64,000 nt of DNA from Mermis nigrescens (lineage: Eukaryota > Nematoda > Enoplea > Mermithida > Mermithidae), in NCBI GenBank assembly GCA_036768485.1, contig JAVLUZ010000145.1:22229522-22293521 (forward strand), read 5' to 3'. Within the stretch, counting starts at the first letter, position 1. Each line of letters opens with the position of its first letter. The notes under the pieces are model-generated. The model was given only the letters and a program-made list of their open reading frames with translations, ran no database searches and was not told where the DNA came from. This document shows, piece after piece, positions 47,301 through 56,714 of this stretch. The position numbers were made by a program, and so were the translations under genes.

Positions 47301-50300
47301 TCTGGAGCTTTACGGATATTGAAGATCGGAATTGATCACGTCCTAAGCAACCCAATTCAAAAATTTTACAGCCGATAGAATTGAATTACGATTTTGTTGC
47401 TTGAATGTCCTGACAAATTTTTATGCTCCACGCCCAATTACTTGACTACTTTGTTCTTGATTTCATCGGTTAACTATCGCCTTTTCATTATAACATCTTT
47501 ATCTCGCTAGCTTCGTTTTAATTTTGACATGCAAAAGCAGAGTTATTAAAAAATTTCAGAAAGTGAAATTAATTGAATCAACCTTTAGTTTCAAATACAT
47601 GATAGAGCTTAGTGGGAAACTCGTATTCATACATGCACAGCATGAGAATTCTGGGGGGGTGAAATTTTAAAAAGCTTAATTTGGGCCTAAAAATTTTGGG
47701 TATGCGTCGAAAAAACATCGTTTTCCGGCGTTTCTGACGACGCTTTATCTTTCTAGAGCATAAAAACAAAAAAATTCGGAAAAAAACAAAAATCGTAGAA
47801 TAAATTGAACAAAATGTAGTTGAAACACGAGTATATGGCGACACTTTTGCGCAAATAGATAGCTGAAAGCTCTTAAAAAGCACCAGAATTTTTAGGTAGT
47901 TTTTGGAAACTTGAAAAACCACGAATTCGGGGGGAAGGGTGAAAAAATTTCTGGGAGGGGGTGAAAATTTTTCTGGGGGGGGGTTGAAAATTCCACGAAC
48001 CCCCATGATCATGTCTGCTCGTATTTATGTAAAGGAACATTATGCTTAATAGGTATGGAAATCTTCAACGTGTTATAAGTCAAAAGTTTGCGCTCTTCGC
48101 GTGTGTTAAGCTATTTTTTGCAATTTTTCGACTCTAAAATGCCCAAATGTGGGATGAAAATCATGAAAATTCTTAGTCTTCAGTGTTTTGTGCTAAGGCA
48201 ACCCTTCCAAAAATTTTGAGTGTGGCCATATCTGGAAAAAATGAATGCATATTTAATGAGCGTTTATGACTTTTTGATTACCATTCTGCATGAAGTTTGA
48301 ATTGCGATATGCGCATTGCACCGTAGTAATTTTTACGAATATGATATCATTAAAATTGTAAAAGTTGAATTTTAAAATAATTATTCATTAAATCAGGGAG
48401 CGACCCCTTGAATTCAAGTCAGTTCCTAGATGTAAGCTTACAGATACCATGCGTGCTTAAATTTCAAGAAATCATCTTATCGCATCTCAAGCTCAGGTCC
48501 TTTTTTAATTGCTCCTGATATTCTTCGGGTCTGGAAGGTATCAGTGAGCTGAGCTAATATTAGCTTGCCATCCCAATGTTAATCTTCTAGACAGTATCAA
48601 TTATTATCCACTAGCCACTGGCCAGAATGAAAATCATCTAAATGACTACAGTGCGCTTGAGCCAGCCGTCCTTCATAATCTGCAATTTATATTCTTTCAC
48701 CTTCGTTAGTTATTATTCATTAGAGTGTACATATCAGGCCATATATTTGCATCATGGGTGCATAAGGGAAAAATTTAATCAATTGATCTTAATATGCATT
48801 CCAGGAATTTCAACTCAACCGAGACCTGATTTGCAACAAGGAGATTCGCCTAATCGTACAAATGAGGTAAGCATTGAGGGTAAAAAGTTATGGGTTAATT
48901 ATCAAACGCGTCCACATTAATAGAATTGCATTCGAGCATTCAAGTTTGCCTCTGCTGTTAGAAACCTAACTGTACACGAACAGGAGTGGACGCTTTGCTG
49001 TTTTAAGCATAATTATGCTTTGGTAACAGTGGATAAGAAAAAATCGTATATTTGTGACAAATGCCATAATGATTGAGCAAGAAAAGTACTTACCTTATGG
49101 TTGTAAATTAATCAGACGTGTATAGTATAGAAATTCTAAGGATATCAGCCCCAAAGTTTTTCTTAAGTGCTTTTGGGCCTAAAAACGATACTTAGGTGCG
49201 CGAAGCGCTAAAACACCTGTTCAACGTATGTGACGGTGCTCAGAGCATTAAAACGAAAAATTTGGAAAATTCAATTAAATTGAACGGTAAATGGAAAAAA
49301 GCTATTTGATGCGAAGCGCCAAAAAATCATGCTTAAAAAATAATTTTTCCTCAGCAGCAACTAGCAGGTGGCCAACAGCCATTTTGAGGGTGTTGAACTA
49401 CCCCAAAAAACACGTGTGTCTTTAGCGCCAAGATTTTCTTTGTCTTACGTCTGTCTTTTGCATCACTAATCCTTGCTGACAAAGCTTGTCTTATTCTTTT
49501 GCCAAGGAAATTACGCAAATTTATGTAGTTTTACCTTACGTTGGCTGAGATGGAGAATTTAAATTTAAGCTTCATTTTAAAAAACATATTTCTATTATTA
49601 CAGAATTGCGCGACAGATAATCTAATAGTCTGAATTTTCTTTTTAAAAGCAGTTGGATAGAAATGAATGGTTTACAAAAGCTTCATTCTGAAGAATATGA
49701 TGCGCGAAAAATTTAGTTTTATCATGGAATACGTATTAGAGTCGAAATTGATATGTTTTCATATCTTAAGGGCTTTTACTTAATCTATCGCAAAGTCAAG
49801 TTCATATAATTTAAACAAATGAGATTGTACCCAGCGCTCTAAAAAATTATAGCGCTATGAACGGTACTAAAAGGGAGAAAAAAACGTTCTTTCCCTGCGT
49901 CGCATTATTACATTTAGCTGTATCTTTTCTAAGAAATGAAGACTTTTTTATAACAATTCAGTTAATGGGTGAGACTTGAGAGTCAATCGTGTAACGAGCT
50001 GCATGCATAGTCGGATTTCGACCTTCCATAATGAAAAGCAGTATTATATTTTTGTTCCAAACTATTACATTCCAAAGCGTAATATATGGTCTTTGAGAAA
50101 GACTTGTGTAGATGATATTGCTTCTTTCCAGCAAACAAGGAATATATACTATGAGGAAAGCCACTAACGCTTGTTTTCACAAATGGACTTGGGACAGGGG
50201 TCGGGGGGTTCAGCTAGACCCCCACCCCAAAAAAACGAAAATCCGGTGGATTCCACAGAATTGTTTCGACAATTTTATCCCATCGGACCCCCAGAATTTG

Positions 50301-50588
50301 GGCTGCTGCCCATGTATAGTTGTTTTTATTTTCGCACATTTCGGGTTCCTCGATTTGATAACTAGTCACGAATTTCTTATGTATTTTCAGCGGCTGCCAC
50401 CAACGTCCGCCAATGGCTTTAATCTCAACTCGAAAAAAACCCCTCACGAGGGCCTCACCTACTCTGAATTCGATCTGGTAAAAGATTCGAGCCGCCTGGT
50501 GCCTCAGACGAATAATATTAATCGACAGACTGAGTATGTGCGAGTTTACCCCTCCGGGGTCAAAAGTCCGACAAACAGCATAGTTTAA
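29296..50588 (+). CDS. Ig-superfamily single-pass transmembrane receptor (13 exons, 5' end missing)
   Basis: Thirteen exons join with matching splice phases into about 737 codons: 29296-29388, 30938-31140, 33137-33416, 35245-35603, 39176-39411, 40019-40184, 42432-42622, 43551-43692, 44322-44465, 45861-45922 (tentative), 46502-46580, 48805-48866, 50391-50588. Order: Gly/Pro/Gln-rich N-terminal piece; Ig-like regions at about 80-185, 200-310, 335-440 (ends SGEYWCSA) and 455-550; transmembrane helix at about 574-597 (GVGVAIGLVLLVAILTTAYF); cytoplasmic tail of about 140 residues with LTYSEFDL, TEYVRVYP and the C-terminus NSIV. This describes a cell-surface adhesion or recognition protein. The signal peptide and first exon(s) were not found. 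Introns are 0.4-3.6 kb and full of transposons. I cannot assign a named family; nephrin/SYG-type or echinoid-type adhesion receptors are possible. Confidence 0.75.
30063..30323. mobile_element. Inverted-repeat element F in receptor intron 1
   Basis: 261 bp between CTATAGTCTGTTCCATTC and GAATGGAACAGACTACAG. The inverted repeats extend inward over about 35 bases (GGCCCATTTTT). Non-coding MITE. The outermost TAGTCTGTT is shared with family E. Confidence 0.75.
30376..30642 (+). repeat. Repeat family D copy in receptor intron 1
   Basis: From CCAGGCATGCAAGTGAGGG to GACCGGCCACGCTGTGC, with the family body. Confidence 0.55.
30938..31140 (+). CDS. Receptor exon 2
   Basis: Starts the first Ig-like region (KLIFTCPSCNVFNFTGS). 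Donor GTAAGT at 31141, phase 1. The acceptor (ATTCCGAG) is poor in pyrimidines. Confidence 0.7.
31225..31605 (+). mobile_element. hAT-like MITE in receptor intron 2
   Basis: 381 bp with ends CAGGGCCTCAATTAAGG and CTGGATAAGGGCCTG. Perfect 8-bp target duplication CCTACCAC at 31217-31224 and 31606-31613. It inserted only 84 bases after the donor of exon 2. Confidence 0.85.
31615..33136. other. Rest of receptor intron 2
   Basis: AT-rich. A fragment with GGCGCTTTGCGCC (about 32530-32640), similar to words scattered in other repeats of the window. No exon recognised. Confidence 0.3.
33137..33416 (+). CDS. Receptor exon 3
   Basis: Completes Ig-like region 1, with NKRLQCRAFYTG holding the second Cys. 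Enters in phase 1, leaves in phase 2 at GTAATT. Confidence 0.72.
33489..34629. mobile_element. Fold-back mariner element in receptor intron 3
   Basis: Begins CGAGGGTTGATCAAAAAG and ends CTTTTTGATCAACCCTCG, flanked by TA. The whole 1141 bp is a giant inverted repeat: each half of about 540 bp carries the same 5' mariner piece, and the centre is near 34050-34070. Each arm encodes the N-terminal part of a mariner-like transposase (GLSYGSIQTIL is the helix-turn-helix), in opposite directions and with stops. There is no catalytic domain. It would fold into a long hairpin RNA if transcribed with the gene. Confidence 0.85.
34640..35244. other. Rest of receptor intron 3
   Basis: Non-coding, AT-rich. 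No further exon was needed for phase. Confidence 0.35.
35245..35603 (+). CDS. Receptor exon 4, second Ig domain
   Basis: Holds one whole C2/I-type domain: GSLNLRCAVRGNPQP, FQWRSGG, LQGPTAFSCRVAQ (Cys-Trp-Cys order). Acceptor CTGCACAG, donor GTGAGT, phases 2 and 1. Confidence 0.8.
36093..36715 (+). repeat. 50-bp minisatellite in receptor intron 4
   Basis: About ten units with the core GGTTACCTATGCTTATCATG and GTTTCGCCGTTTCTCCCAGG, spaced 49-60 bases. The left part has palindromic GGGAGAAACGTTTCTCCC copies. All three plus frames stay open over parts of it because the unit lacks stops, which does not indicate coding. Confidence 0.92.
36962..37228 (-). mobile_element. MITE family A, copy 4
   Basis: Reverse orientation: CACACATGGGCGTGGG ... 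GCCCACCTATG. Perfect 8-bp duplication GTTGTATT before and after (36954-36961, 37229-37236). Lies in receptor intron 4. Confidence 0.88.
37240..39175. other. Rest of receptor intron 4 with repeat fragments
   Basis: A family E end (37320-37345), a family D copy in reverse (about 38560-38740) and one forward (about 38755-39045, with a doubled CCAGACATGCACG). No exon recognised. Confidence 0.45.
39176..39411 (+). CDS. Receptor exon 5, first half of Ig domain 3
   Basis: SPVTLQCTAGSSSKP and VIWLYQTAPG give the first Cys and the Trp. Acceptor TTGGCCCAG, donor GTAATT, phases 1 and 0. Confidence 0.78.
39617..39985 (+). repeat. Repeat family C copy before receptor exon 6
   Basis: From ACATGCACTGCGTGTGATTT to GAAAAAATTTCTGGGG. 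Shares CATCG-TTTTTCGGCGTTTCTGAC, CTTTCTAGAGCAT and ATAGATAGCT with 47630-48010 and 56715-57045. Confidence 0.65.
40019..40184 (+). CDS. Receptor exon 6, second half of Ig domain 3
   Basis: LVLDAFEKSGEYWCSACSY gives the classic D-x-G-x-Y-x-C end of an Ig fold. Acceptor AATTCAG, donor GTATGT, phases 0 and 1. A family C repeat ends about 33 bases upstream of the acceptor. Confidence 0.8.
40190..42431. other. Receptor intron 6 with repeat fragments
   Basis: No exon recognised. Contains a hAT-like fragment near 41240-41290 (GGGGGGATTGGCCGCCCC) and family D copies at about 41600-41835 (reverse) and 42005-42255 (forward). Confidence 0.4.
42432..42622 (+). CDS. Receptor exon 7, first half of Ig domain 4
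   Basis: NLYFTYCADPMPGTNEIYFT begins the domain. The donor GTGCGT after TCTCGACAG gives phase 0, needed by the next exon. An earlier GTATTC donor at 42597 would give a stop. Confidence 0.75.
43551..43692 (+). CDS. Receptor exon 8, second half of Ig domain 4
   Basis: DIARINSLYMNIAQPDGRTI fits the A-R-x-Y-x-L-x-x-x-N-x-x-G end of cell-adhesion Ig domains, with the second Cys replaced. Acceptor TCTTTTGCAG, donor GTACCT, phases 0 and 1. Confidence 0.72.
43880..44022. repeat. Repeat family B copy in receptor intron 8
   Basis: GTAAGCATGTCGGTCTAGAC to CGGCTGCTGCCCAGGTAA, with the AGACC and GAATTGAAT body words of family B. Confidence 0.5.
44322..44465 (+). CDS. Receptor exon 9, transmembrane
   Basis: A juxtamembrane segment, then the helix GVGVAIGLVLLVAILTTAYF and a basic/Cys stop-transfer YRRLCCF. 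Donor GTAAGT at 44466, phase 1 in and out. Confidence 0.82.
44509..44943. mobile_element. Inverted-repeat element in receptor intron 9
   Basis: Ends GTACGCGGTTCCCCCC and CCCCTTGGAAAAACCCCGCG form an imperfect inverted repeat. Internal ATTTTCGGCG words are as in other MITEs here. Begins only about 43 bases after the donor of the transmembrane exon. Confidence 0.5.
45861..45922 (+). CDS. Receptor exon 10 (tentative)
   Basis: Acceptor CTTGTTTCAG is good, but the donor GTCATA is weak. Its 62-nt length is exactly what is needed to restore phase between exon 9 and exon 11. Reads EIRRLETLLWRIHSIKAK. If the donor is not used, the frame stops shortly after and gives a shorter tail. Confidence 0.4.
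46105..47260 (+). repeat. Two family D copies and intron DNA
   Basis: Family D bodies at about 46105-46375 and 47085-47260 (AAACGGATAAAA, GACCATTTTAGCTC). The first lies left of receptor exon 11 and the second right of it. Confidence 0.45.
46502..46580 (+). CDS. Receptor exon 11
   Basis: Acceptor TTTTTTCAG, donor GTACGC. In the phase used it reads MAEQQKLKLPRRSLAANLP and then PNRENILQ. Confidence 0.55.
47630..48010 (+). repeat. Repeat family C copy
   Basis: From CATGCACAGCATGAGAATTC to CCCCCATGATCATG, about 380 bp, with the family words CATCGTTTTCCGGCGTTTCT and CTTTCTAGAGCAT. Confidence 0.65.
48805..48866 (+). CDS. Receptor exon 12
   Basis: Acceptor ATTCCAG, donor GTAAGC. Reads ISTQPRPDLQQGDSPNRTNE and joins the last exon in phase 0. 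Confidence 0.6.
48870..50184. other. Receptor intron 12
   Basis: Non-coding. A weak family C-like stretch at about 49150-49420. No exon recognised. Confidence 0.35.
50185..50318. repeat. Repeat family B copy just before the terminal receptor exon
   Basis: ACTTGGGACAGGGGTCGGGG to GGGCTGCTGCCCATGTAT. It ends about 70 bases before the acceptor of the last exon. Confidence 0.5.
50391..50588 (+). CDS. Receptor terminal exon, cytoplasmic tail
   Basis: Acceptor TATTTTCAG. Contains GLTYSEFDL and TEYVRVYPSG and ends KSPTNSIV then TAA. TEYVRV fits the T-x-Y-x-x-V/I switch-motif pattern, and NSIV fits a class I PDZ ligand. No AATAAA lies close behind the stop. Confidence 0.72.
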   Translation, partial: RLPPTSANGFNLNSKKTPHEGLTYSEFDLVKDSSRLVPQTNNINRQTEYVRVYPSGVKSPTNSIV

Positions 50589-52245
50589 TCGCTCGTTGCA
50601 AGATCGTACTTTTCGTAAAATTCCATGTTTTCCCTAGCGACCCCGTCTTAGTCCAAATACCGACAAATTTGACGACCGTCTACTGTGAAAAGTCTTGTCA
50701 ATTCATTTAGCGAACTCTGTTCCGAAATTTTTTGGTATATCGGGGAAAATCAGACATTGACACAGCCCGATCACAAAAGAAAAAAATTTCTTACTCGACA
50801 GAAAATCTAACGAATAGAACGACATATCTTAAAGTTATATCTAAGGAAAAGTCTATTGATTTGTTGCTACCCGGAAACATATCGTTCGGGCGATTTAAAA
50901 CAACAATTCAACAAGTATGAATAATTTTTGCATAGAATACTGCAAAATTGTTTCACTTTTGTATGTCGCGTGCAAAAATGTACGCTTTAGTCCTTCAGAT
51001 AAGCAATTTGTTCTGCTATTCGGGGTTTTGATGGCGTCATTGATGGTTTCAACTCTAGGCGCGATTTTCGCTAATCTCAAATACTATAAAAGAGCTTAAT
51101 TAATGTCATTGAAGATGAGCTCAAAAAGCTGAATCTTAAAGTATTCACTCACTTTGCATCTTAATACCGTGATCTAGGCTTAAAATCTCGACGAACATTT
51201 CTGAAATTTCGTCGAAAAATGTGCCAGAATGCCTATTCAATTCTTATGACATTCCTTTATCTCTTAGCTGATTATTTAAGTTGTGCCAGCTTGGGCAAAG
51301 GCGGACCGTACCTCTTTGTATATTGCATGACGACTTATTGACCGTTCCATCTCATTTATTTTTTGATTTTATGTAAATTTCTGCTTCTCATTACTATGTT
51401 TTGCATTTCGTTTCGCGTTACCTACGAGTTTAGACTTCGTTCACTGCAGGTCTAAGGTTCTCGTGTTTTATTGTCGCAATAGCATTGATTTTGGAGGAGT
51501 AATGATATGAAGAAAGATGAAAAGCATCGGGCACTCTATTTATAAAGAATGCGATGTAAAATGCTAAACGACGTAAAAGTTCGGAATTTCACGTGGTTCT
51601 ACGAGATCTTTATAGTTTTAGTATCCGGTTAAACTAAATTTAGCCCTTTTAAATTTTAGTGCGGTCGTATCACATGGTATTTTTTGTATATTTTCACCTT
51701 TCTCATATTTTACTCGCTTTTCGAAGAATTATTTCAGTTCGTTTTTATTAATGTTGGTGTTATGAAGTACCGTGTCGGTTTATTTTTATGAATATGGATG
51801 TTATGATATTATGTGCTTCATTTTTAGCGCCGATCTTAAATATTGACCGAATACTAATTCGTAAAAATCTAGAAATCAAAATGTAAGATTAAGTGTATTA
51901 TCATTGGAGGTTTGTTTTATGTGCTTACCATCGAATTTGTTTGAGTGGAATCGTATTTAGCTCTTCATGTAATGTTGCATAGGTATGCTTTTTGTATTTG
52001 AGCAAAGCATTACTTTTTATAAGGAAAAGGCCAACACTTCGAGAATTAAGACAATTTTATTTCCCTTTTGTTAAAATTCTACATGTTCTTAAAGCCTTGC
52101 GCCATAATTTTTTAATAGAACTGAATTTCGCTCAAAGCGTAAGGCTACAAGGAATAGCGCTGCAGTCTGAATATCTTTGGCCATCTTTCGTCTTAAAATT
52201 AGCGTTCCGCGCCGATTTCTGCGTCATACATATTAAATGCGATTT
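50589..52245. other. Downstream of the receptor gene, no further gene seen
   Basis: Would hold the 3' UTR. Two short open stretches (50732-50920, 50917-51099) have no support; the second contains a hydrophobic segment only. Confidence 0.3.
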
Positions 52246-52249
52246 TTGA

Positions 52250-52510
52250 CTGCTTTGGAAAAAGTTTGGATACCCACCGCCTCCTTTACGGAAAACGTGG
52301 AGCTATAAAATTATATTTGGCAACAACAATCTATTTTTGGCCTAAATGAAGCCAATAAGGTCGATCATACGCATTTCGAAGCGCTGAAAAATAAGATAAA
52401 TGATTATAAACGATTGTTAAAAAGAAAATAATTAAAAATATTAAAATAACTCCATTGTTATATCATTAACTATATTGGCCTGGCCGCCGCCCCTCTCCCC
52501 CTTTGAATCT
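52250..52510. repeat. hAT-like MITE fragment
   Basis: GGAAAAAGTTTGGATACCCACCG... and GGCCTGGCCGCCGCCCCTC..., with internal CATTTCGAAGCGCTGAAAAA, like the 24222-24706 element. Confidence 0.4.
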
Positions 52511-52768
52511 TTCCATGGCTTTCTGGCGGAAGTAGAAAAAGCGATGATAAATCATTAACTTGCTAGAAAAACAAGAAACTTTGTTTAGGATTCTCCTCAG
52601 GTCACTTGCTGGTTCTTCGCTCCGTCCTATCTTAAACAATATCTTTTACAGTGTTTGTAGATTGCTTTAGCGTTAGGGCAAAAGTAATAATAAAAAAGTG
52701 AAAATATTGTGATTAATAGAAATTAGTTTTGAATTCAATTCATTCATTACGTTTTCAAAAAGACAACA

Positions 52769-53535
52769 TACTAGCAAAGAAAAATGCTCCGATGGAACAA
52801 AAAAGATGAATATACTTGGAATTGTGGATTATTATGGATGTAAAAGGAGGGGACTAGGAAAAATCTACCTAAAGTCGGAAAATCTGCTAAAAATCACACT
52901 TTCTCTAAGCAACGTAAAAAATCGATGTATATTCTGCGGCCAACAGATTAAAATAAATATTCAACCATAACAATGATTGAAACAGCAGCACGTTAGCTAT
53001 GCAGTAGCTATGGGAAATGATATTAAGTAAACTAACAGTCTTCCAAGCCAATTGAATGAAATAGCAAACATCGAAGACAATTGAAGACTTGGTTGGTTTA
53101 AAACAGTAGGAAACGCGTAAGTTGACTTGAAACAGACTAAATGTAGATACACTAGCATGCCCGAAACGATTGTGTGCACTAATCAATCGGCTCCTGCATT
53201 GCTTGCTATAATGCTCATAACAAAATAAAACAACTTTAAATACAATACCTCTTAGTTTTCTATCAATCAGGTGCCAGCAATTTAAAAAGTAACCTTGATA
53301 GATTTCGTTTATACACTCTTATCTGAAACTTCGAACATTATTTAAAAAGACACTTTTTTAGAGGCCGCAGAATATACATCGATTTTTTGCGTTGCTTAGA
53401 GAAAGTGTGATTTTTAGCAGATTTTCCGACTTTAGGTAGATTTTTCCTAGTCCCCTCCTTTTACATCCATAATAATCCACAATTCCAAGTATATTCATCT
53501 TTTTTGTTCCATCGGAGCATTTTTCTTTGCTAGTA
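52769..53535. repeat. 770-bp inverted-repeat block, copy 2
   Basis: Arms 52769-52941 and 53363-53535, near-identical to those of copy 1 at 18225-18995. The centre is also closely similar (AAACAGTAGGAAACGCGTAA shared), with small insertions and deletions. Confidence 0.88.
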
Positions 53536-53849
53536 CACTACTTTTAATTAGCGTGATTTCAGTACATCAGTCAGTAAACACAATCAGTAACATGCCACAA
53601 TAATGACAACAGTCCAAGAACGCGGAAAACAATATTGTTCTTAACATCAGCATTATCCTTTTTAAACAAGACAACCTTATTGACACCATCCATTTTCAAA
53701 TTAAAACTCCATTAAGTTATTTCTTCTTAATGTGCAGTTCACTTATAATCAAGCACAAATATTTAACCAACGAATTCACATTGCAAATCCTCACTCAATC
53801 AATACACAAGCACAATGTGTTGTGACTTTTGAAATTGAAAACACCAATT

Positions 53850-53925
53850 TCAATTTTCAAATTGAAAATTGGATCAATTTTCAAATTGAAAATTGGGTCA
53901 ATTTTCAAATTGAAAATTGGGTGTT
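53850..53925. repeat. 24-bp palindromic tandem repeat
   Basis: Three units of AATTTTCAAATTGAAAATTG plus a 4-base spacer. Each unit is itself self-complementary. Found only in composite copy 2. Confidence 0.85.
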
Positions 53926-54299
53926 TGAATTTGCGAGAAAGAAAATAATCAAAAGATAGTCACTTGGTTTATTTAAGCCGAGTAATAAAATAACGACCGT
54001 CCACCAATTCCAAACTAAACTCGACTAATCTGATCACTATGAAAAAGTTTTGAAAAATGAGCTTGCTAAGCGAGAGTTGTAAACCAAGAGAAACTTAAAG
54101 TTAAAACCTACCATTAAATTATTAAGAGAATTATAAAAGATTTTAAACTTTAAGAAAATGGAAAAGGCGGGATGTTGGTAAATTAGAAGACAAAGTTTTT
54201 CGGCAAAAATTCAAAAACTTAACGCAAATATCAAATGTAAGGAACACTAACGCTTTGATTTGGTAGTTAAATAAATTTGTAATATAGACTACATATTAA

Positions 54300-56470
54300 C
54301 AACAAATGAATAGTGCAAACTTTACACAACTACTAGGTGTAGAGAATACTAACAGTTTACGGCTTATTAATGTACATGATTACAATAAAGCTGCATATCT
54401 TTGTCGACTTCTGTGCACAGTAGTGTGATTGCTGGTTCATTTTAAACCACTTTTGCAGGCAATTTACATCAATTAAACGATAGCTCTCCATGTGCAAGAG
54501 TTTGTGAAACATATTATAAACACGGCTAAGAAGGATTTAACTTTTATGCAACCCATTTAAGACAAAATTACATCTCTTCAATGATCTAAGGACACTTGAA
54601 CATAATTTTTAAATCACTTTAGATTACTTTTGAGAGTAAACAAACTCACTTAATTGATGTCTCACATATGAATCCTTGAAAATTTCTTGACTTCAGTTAC
54701 AAAGTCTCTGCAAGTCTATCGAATTAAGGTTAACACGTAATGTAAACTTTACACAAACACATAGCGTAAAGAATATTTTAGTCGGATTCGTAATTTTGAT
54801 ATTGCTCCGATATTACTTTCAACATTTATGGAAAAATGAGTCTCCATAATGTTTTAAAGACAAATAAACATTAGGTTTAAACCACTTTGCAATACTGCTG
54901 AGTGTAAGCAAGCGCGCCCAACTGACGTATATATTTCATTCCCTGTAAATTTTTATATCTCAGGAAAAAATTTCGGTTTTTGCAACGCTCTAGAACAAAG
55001 GCTAACATGCAGTGTAAAAAATTACTCGGATATTATGATCAACATTCATGAAAAAATTATGTCTCTACAATGGTCTGAGGACATATAAACAATGAGTGTA
55101 AACTACTTAACATCACTGTTGGATGTAAACAAACGCGCCTACGTGACGTCTCACATTTGATCCTTTGAAAACTTCTAGACTCCAGGAAAAAATTAGGTTT
55201 CTGGAATGCTCAAAAACGAAGATAAATACATACGTAAGTGTAAAATTCATGTAAACACCTAGTGTAAAGAAGATTTTAGTCAGATTCGTAATTTTGATAT
55301 TGTTCCGATATTACGATTAATATTTATGAAAAAATTAAGTCTACATAATGTTCTATGGGCAAACTAACAATTGGTGTAAACTACTTTACAACACCGTAGA
55401 GTGTAAACATATGCGCCAGACTGGCATATCAAATTTGGTTCCTGGTCCATTTCTAGACTTGATAAACGTGTCCCTGACTCGTAACCGGAGAAGCAGGCAG
55501 AAAAAACAAGACAGAAACGCATTTTAAACTCCAAATTTTTGACTTTACACTCGCTAAATATTAATGTGTAGACAATTTGCTTTGACATGCACCCGATATA
55601 AAGCACTTTATTTTTATTCTATCAGACTTATCCGGACTTCTGGACGGAGAAAGTGGCGAACAAAAAATGCAACAAAAACGTATTTTCCATCATTTAGAAC
55701 ACTGTAAACTTTAAAATTCCGTACCGAACTCCCCATTGAGTTTAAAGTAATTAGGTTTGGTACAATTTGTAGCTTTTAAATCGTAGTACATTTCTGTGTG
55801 CCAAAATTCTGTTGCAAAAATTATTTGATATGATTTATCAATCAAACTTCGGAAAAAACGTGTTTTTTCGCCCATTTTTTACCTCTGATTTCGAACTTTA
55901 CACCCCCATAAATAACTCAATATTGCGTTTTTTAAATGCGGTTTGCTGCGATGTTTAGCCCCTGAGAGGCACTTTATTAATGCTGTCTTCGATTTACACT
56001 GACTCACAAGCGGAAAAATTTGGCAGAGAAATCTTAGTTAAAATCCGTTTTTTTACACCATCCACTAGAGTGTAAACTTTAAACCCCAGGATCTAACTCA
56101 CCATAGAGCATAGAAGACTTTGCTTATATGCAGAATGTAGCCCTTAATCCGCTCTACATTTCTGTCAGAAAACGTTTTAAAAAACTCATAATTGGAGTTA
56201 GTATCGGACATAGGCAGGTTGAAAACTCGACCAAAAAGTGCTTTTTCATCCCCAGATTTTCGCACTCTTTACACTGCCATTCGATAACTAATGCGAATTT
56301 CATAAAACAAAAAAAGTGTCATCTGTAGAATTCATCCCTCTATTATCCTATCCTGTTTAATCCTTCGAGTCATCAATACTCAGTTGTCCACATGCCGCAG
56401 TAAAAAGGTCCCAAAATTTGTCCTGTTATAACGTTACACAAAAACTTTACACCTTCTTTACACAGTCAGT
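54300..56470 (+). repeat. Degenerate tandem units of about 245 bp, GTGTAAA-rich
   Basis: The phrase TAATTTTGATATTGNTCCGAT recurs at about 54791 and 55285, with a diverged unit between them at about 55030. GTGTAAAC and TTTACAC words recur throughout. The same words fill 19030-20990 in copy 1, which lacks some units. Confidence 0.6.
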
Positions 56471-56714
56471 TTTGAGTTTCAAGAAAAACAAAAAACACGG
56501 GCAGCGAATTTTTTTATTATCTTTCTTTTAAAAAAAACCGCACCTTCCAGAAGTGTCCCGTTATAGCTGTAGGGGAGGTGCACAGGAGTTGGGGGTGCCC
56601 AAGTATATTATAGGTACGCGCTAACGCGCTACCTAAGATATGAGTGATCAGCAGTCATTTCAACTATAAACCTTTTATAGCTTGTATTAGGTGCATAAAA
56701 AATTTGACATTTTA

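Larger units (their letters stand above)
52769..56634 (+). mobile_element. Composite repeat K, copy 2
   Basis: Longer copy (about 3.9 kb) of 18225-21165 in the same orientation, with the same start and the same end (CCAAGTATATTATAGGTA then a hairpin, here TAGGTACGCGCTAACGCGCTACCTA with a changed stem). The segment 53536 to about 55370 has no counterpart in copy 1 beyond the first 40 bases. It includes extra GTGTAAA-rich units. No protein recognised. Confidence 0.7.

Noticed and set aside
48805..48866. Reading exon 12 in the phase given by direct exon 9 to exon 11 splicing
   Set aside because: It gives a stop after seven codons. The other phase links cleanly to the conserved-looking terminal exon, so it was preferred; the short form is noted as a possible isoform.
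50917..51099. 60-codon open stretch with a hydrophobic segment
   Set aside because: Short, AT-rich, without splice signals or any similarity. Random hydrophobic stretches are expected here.
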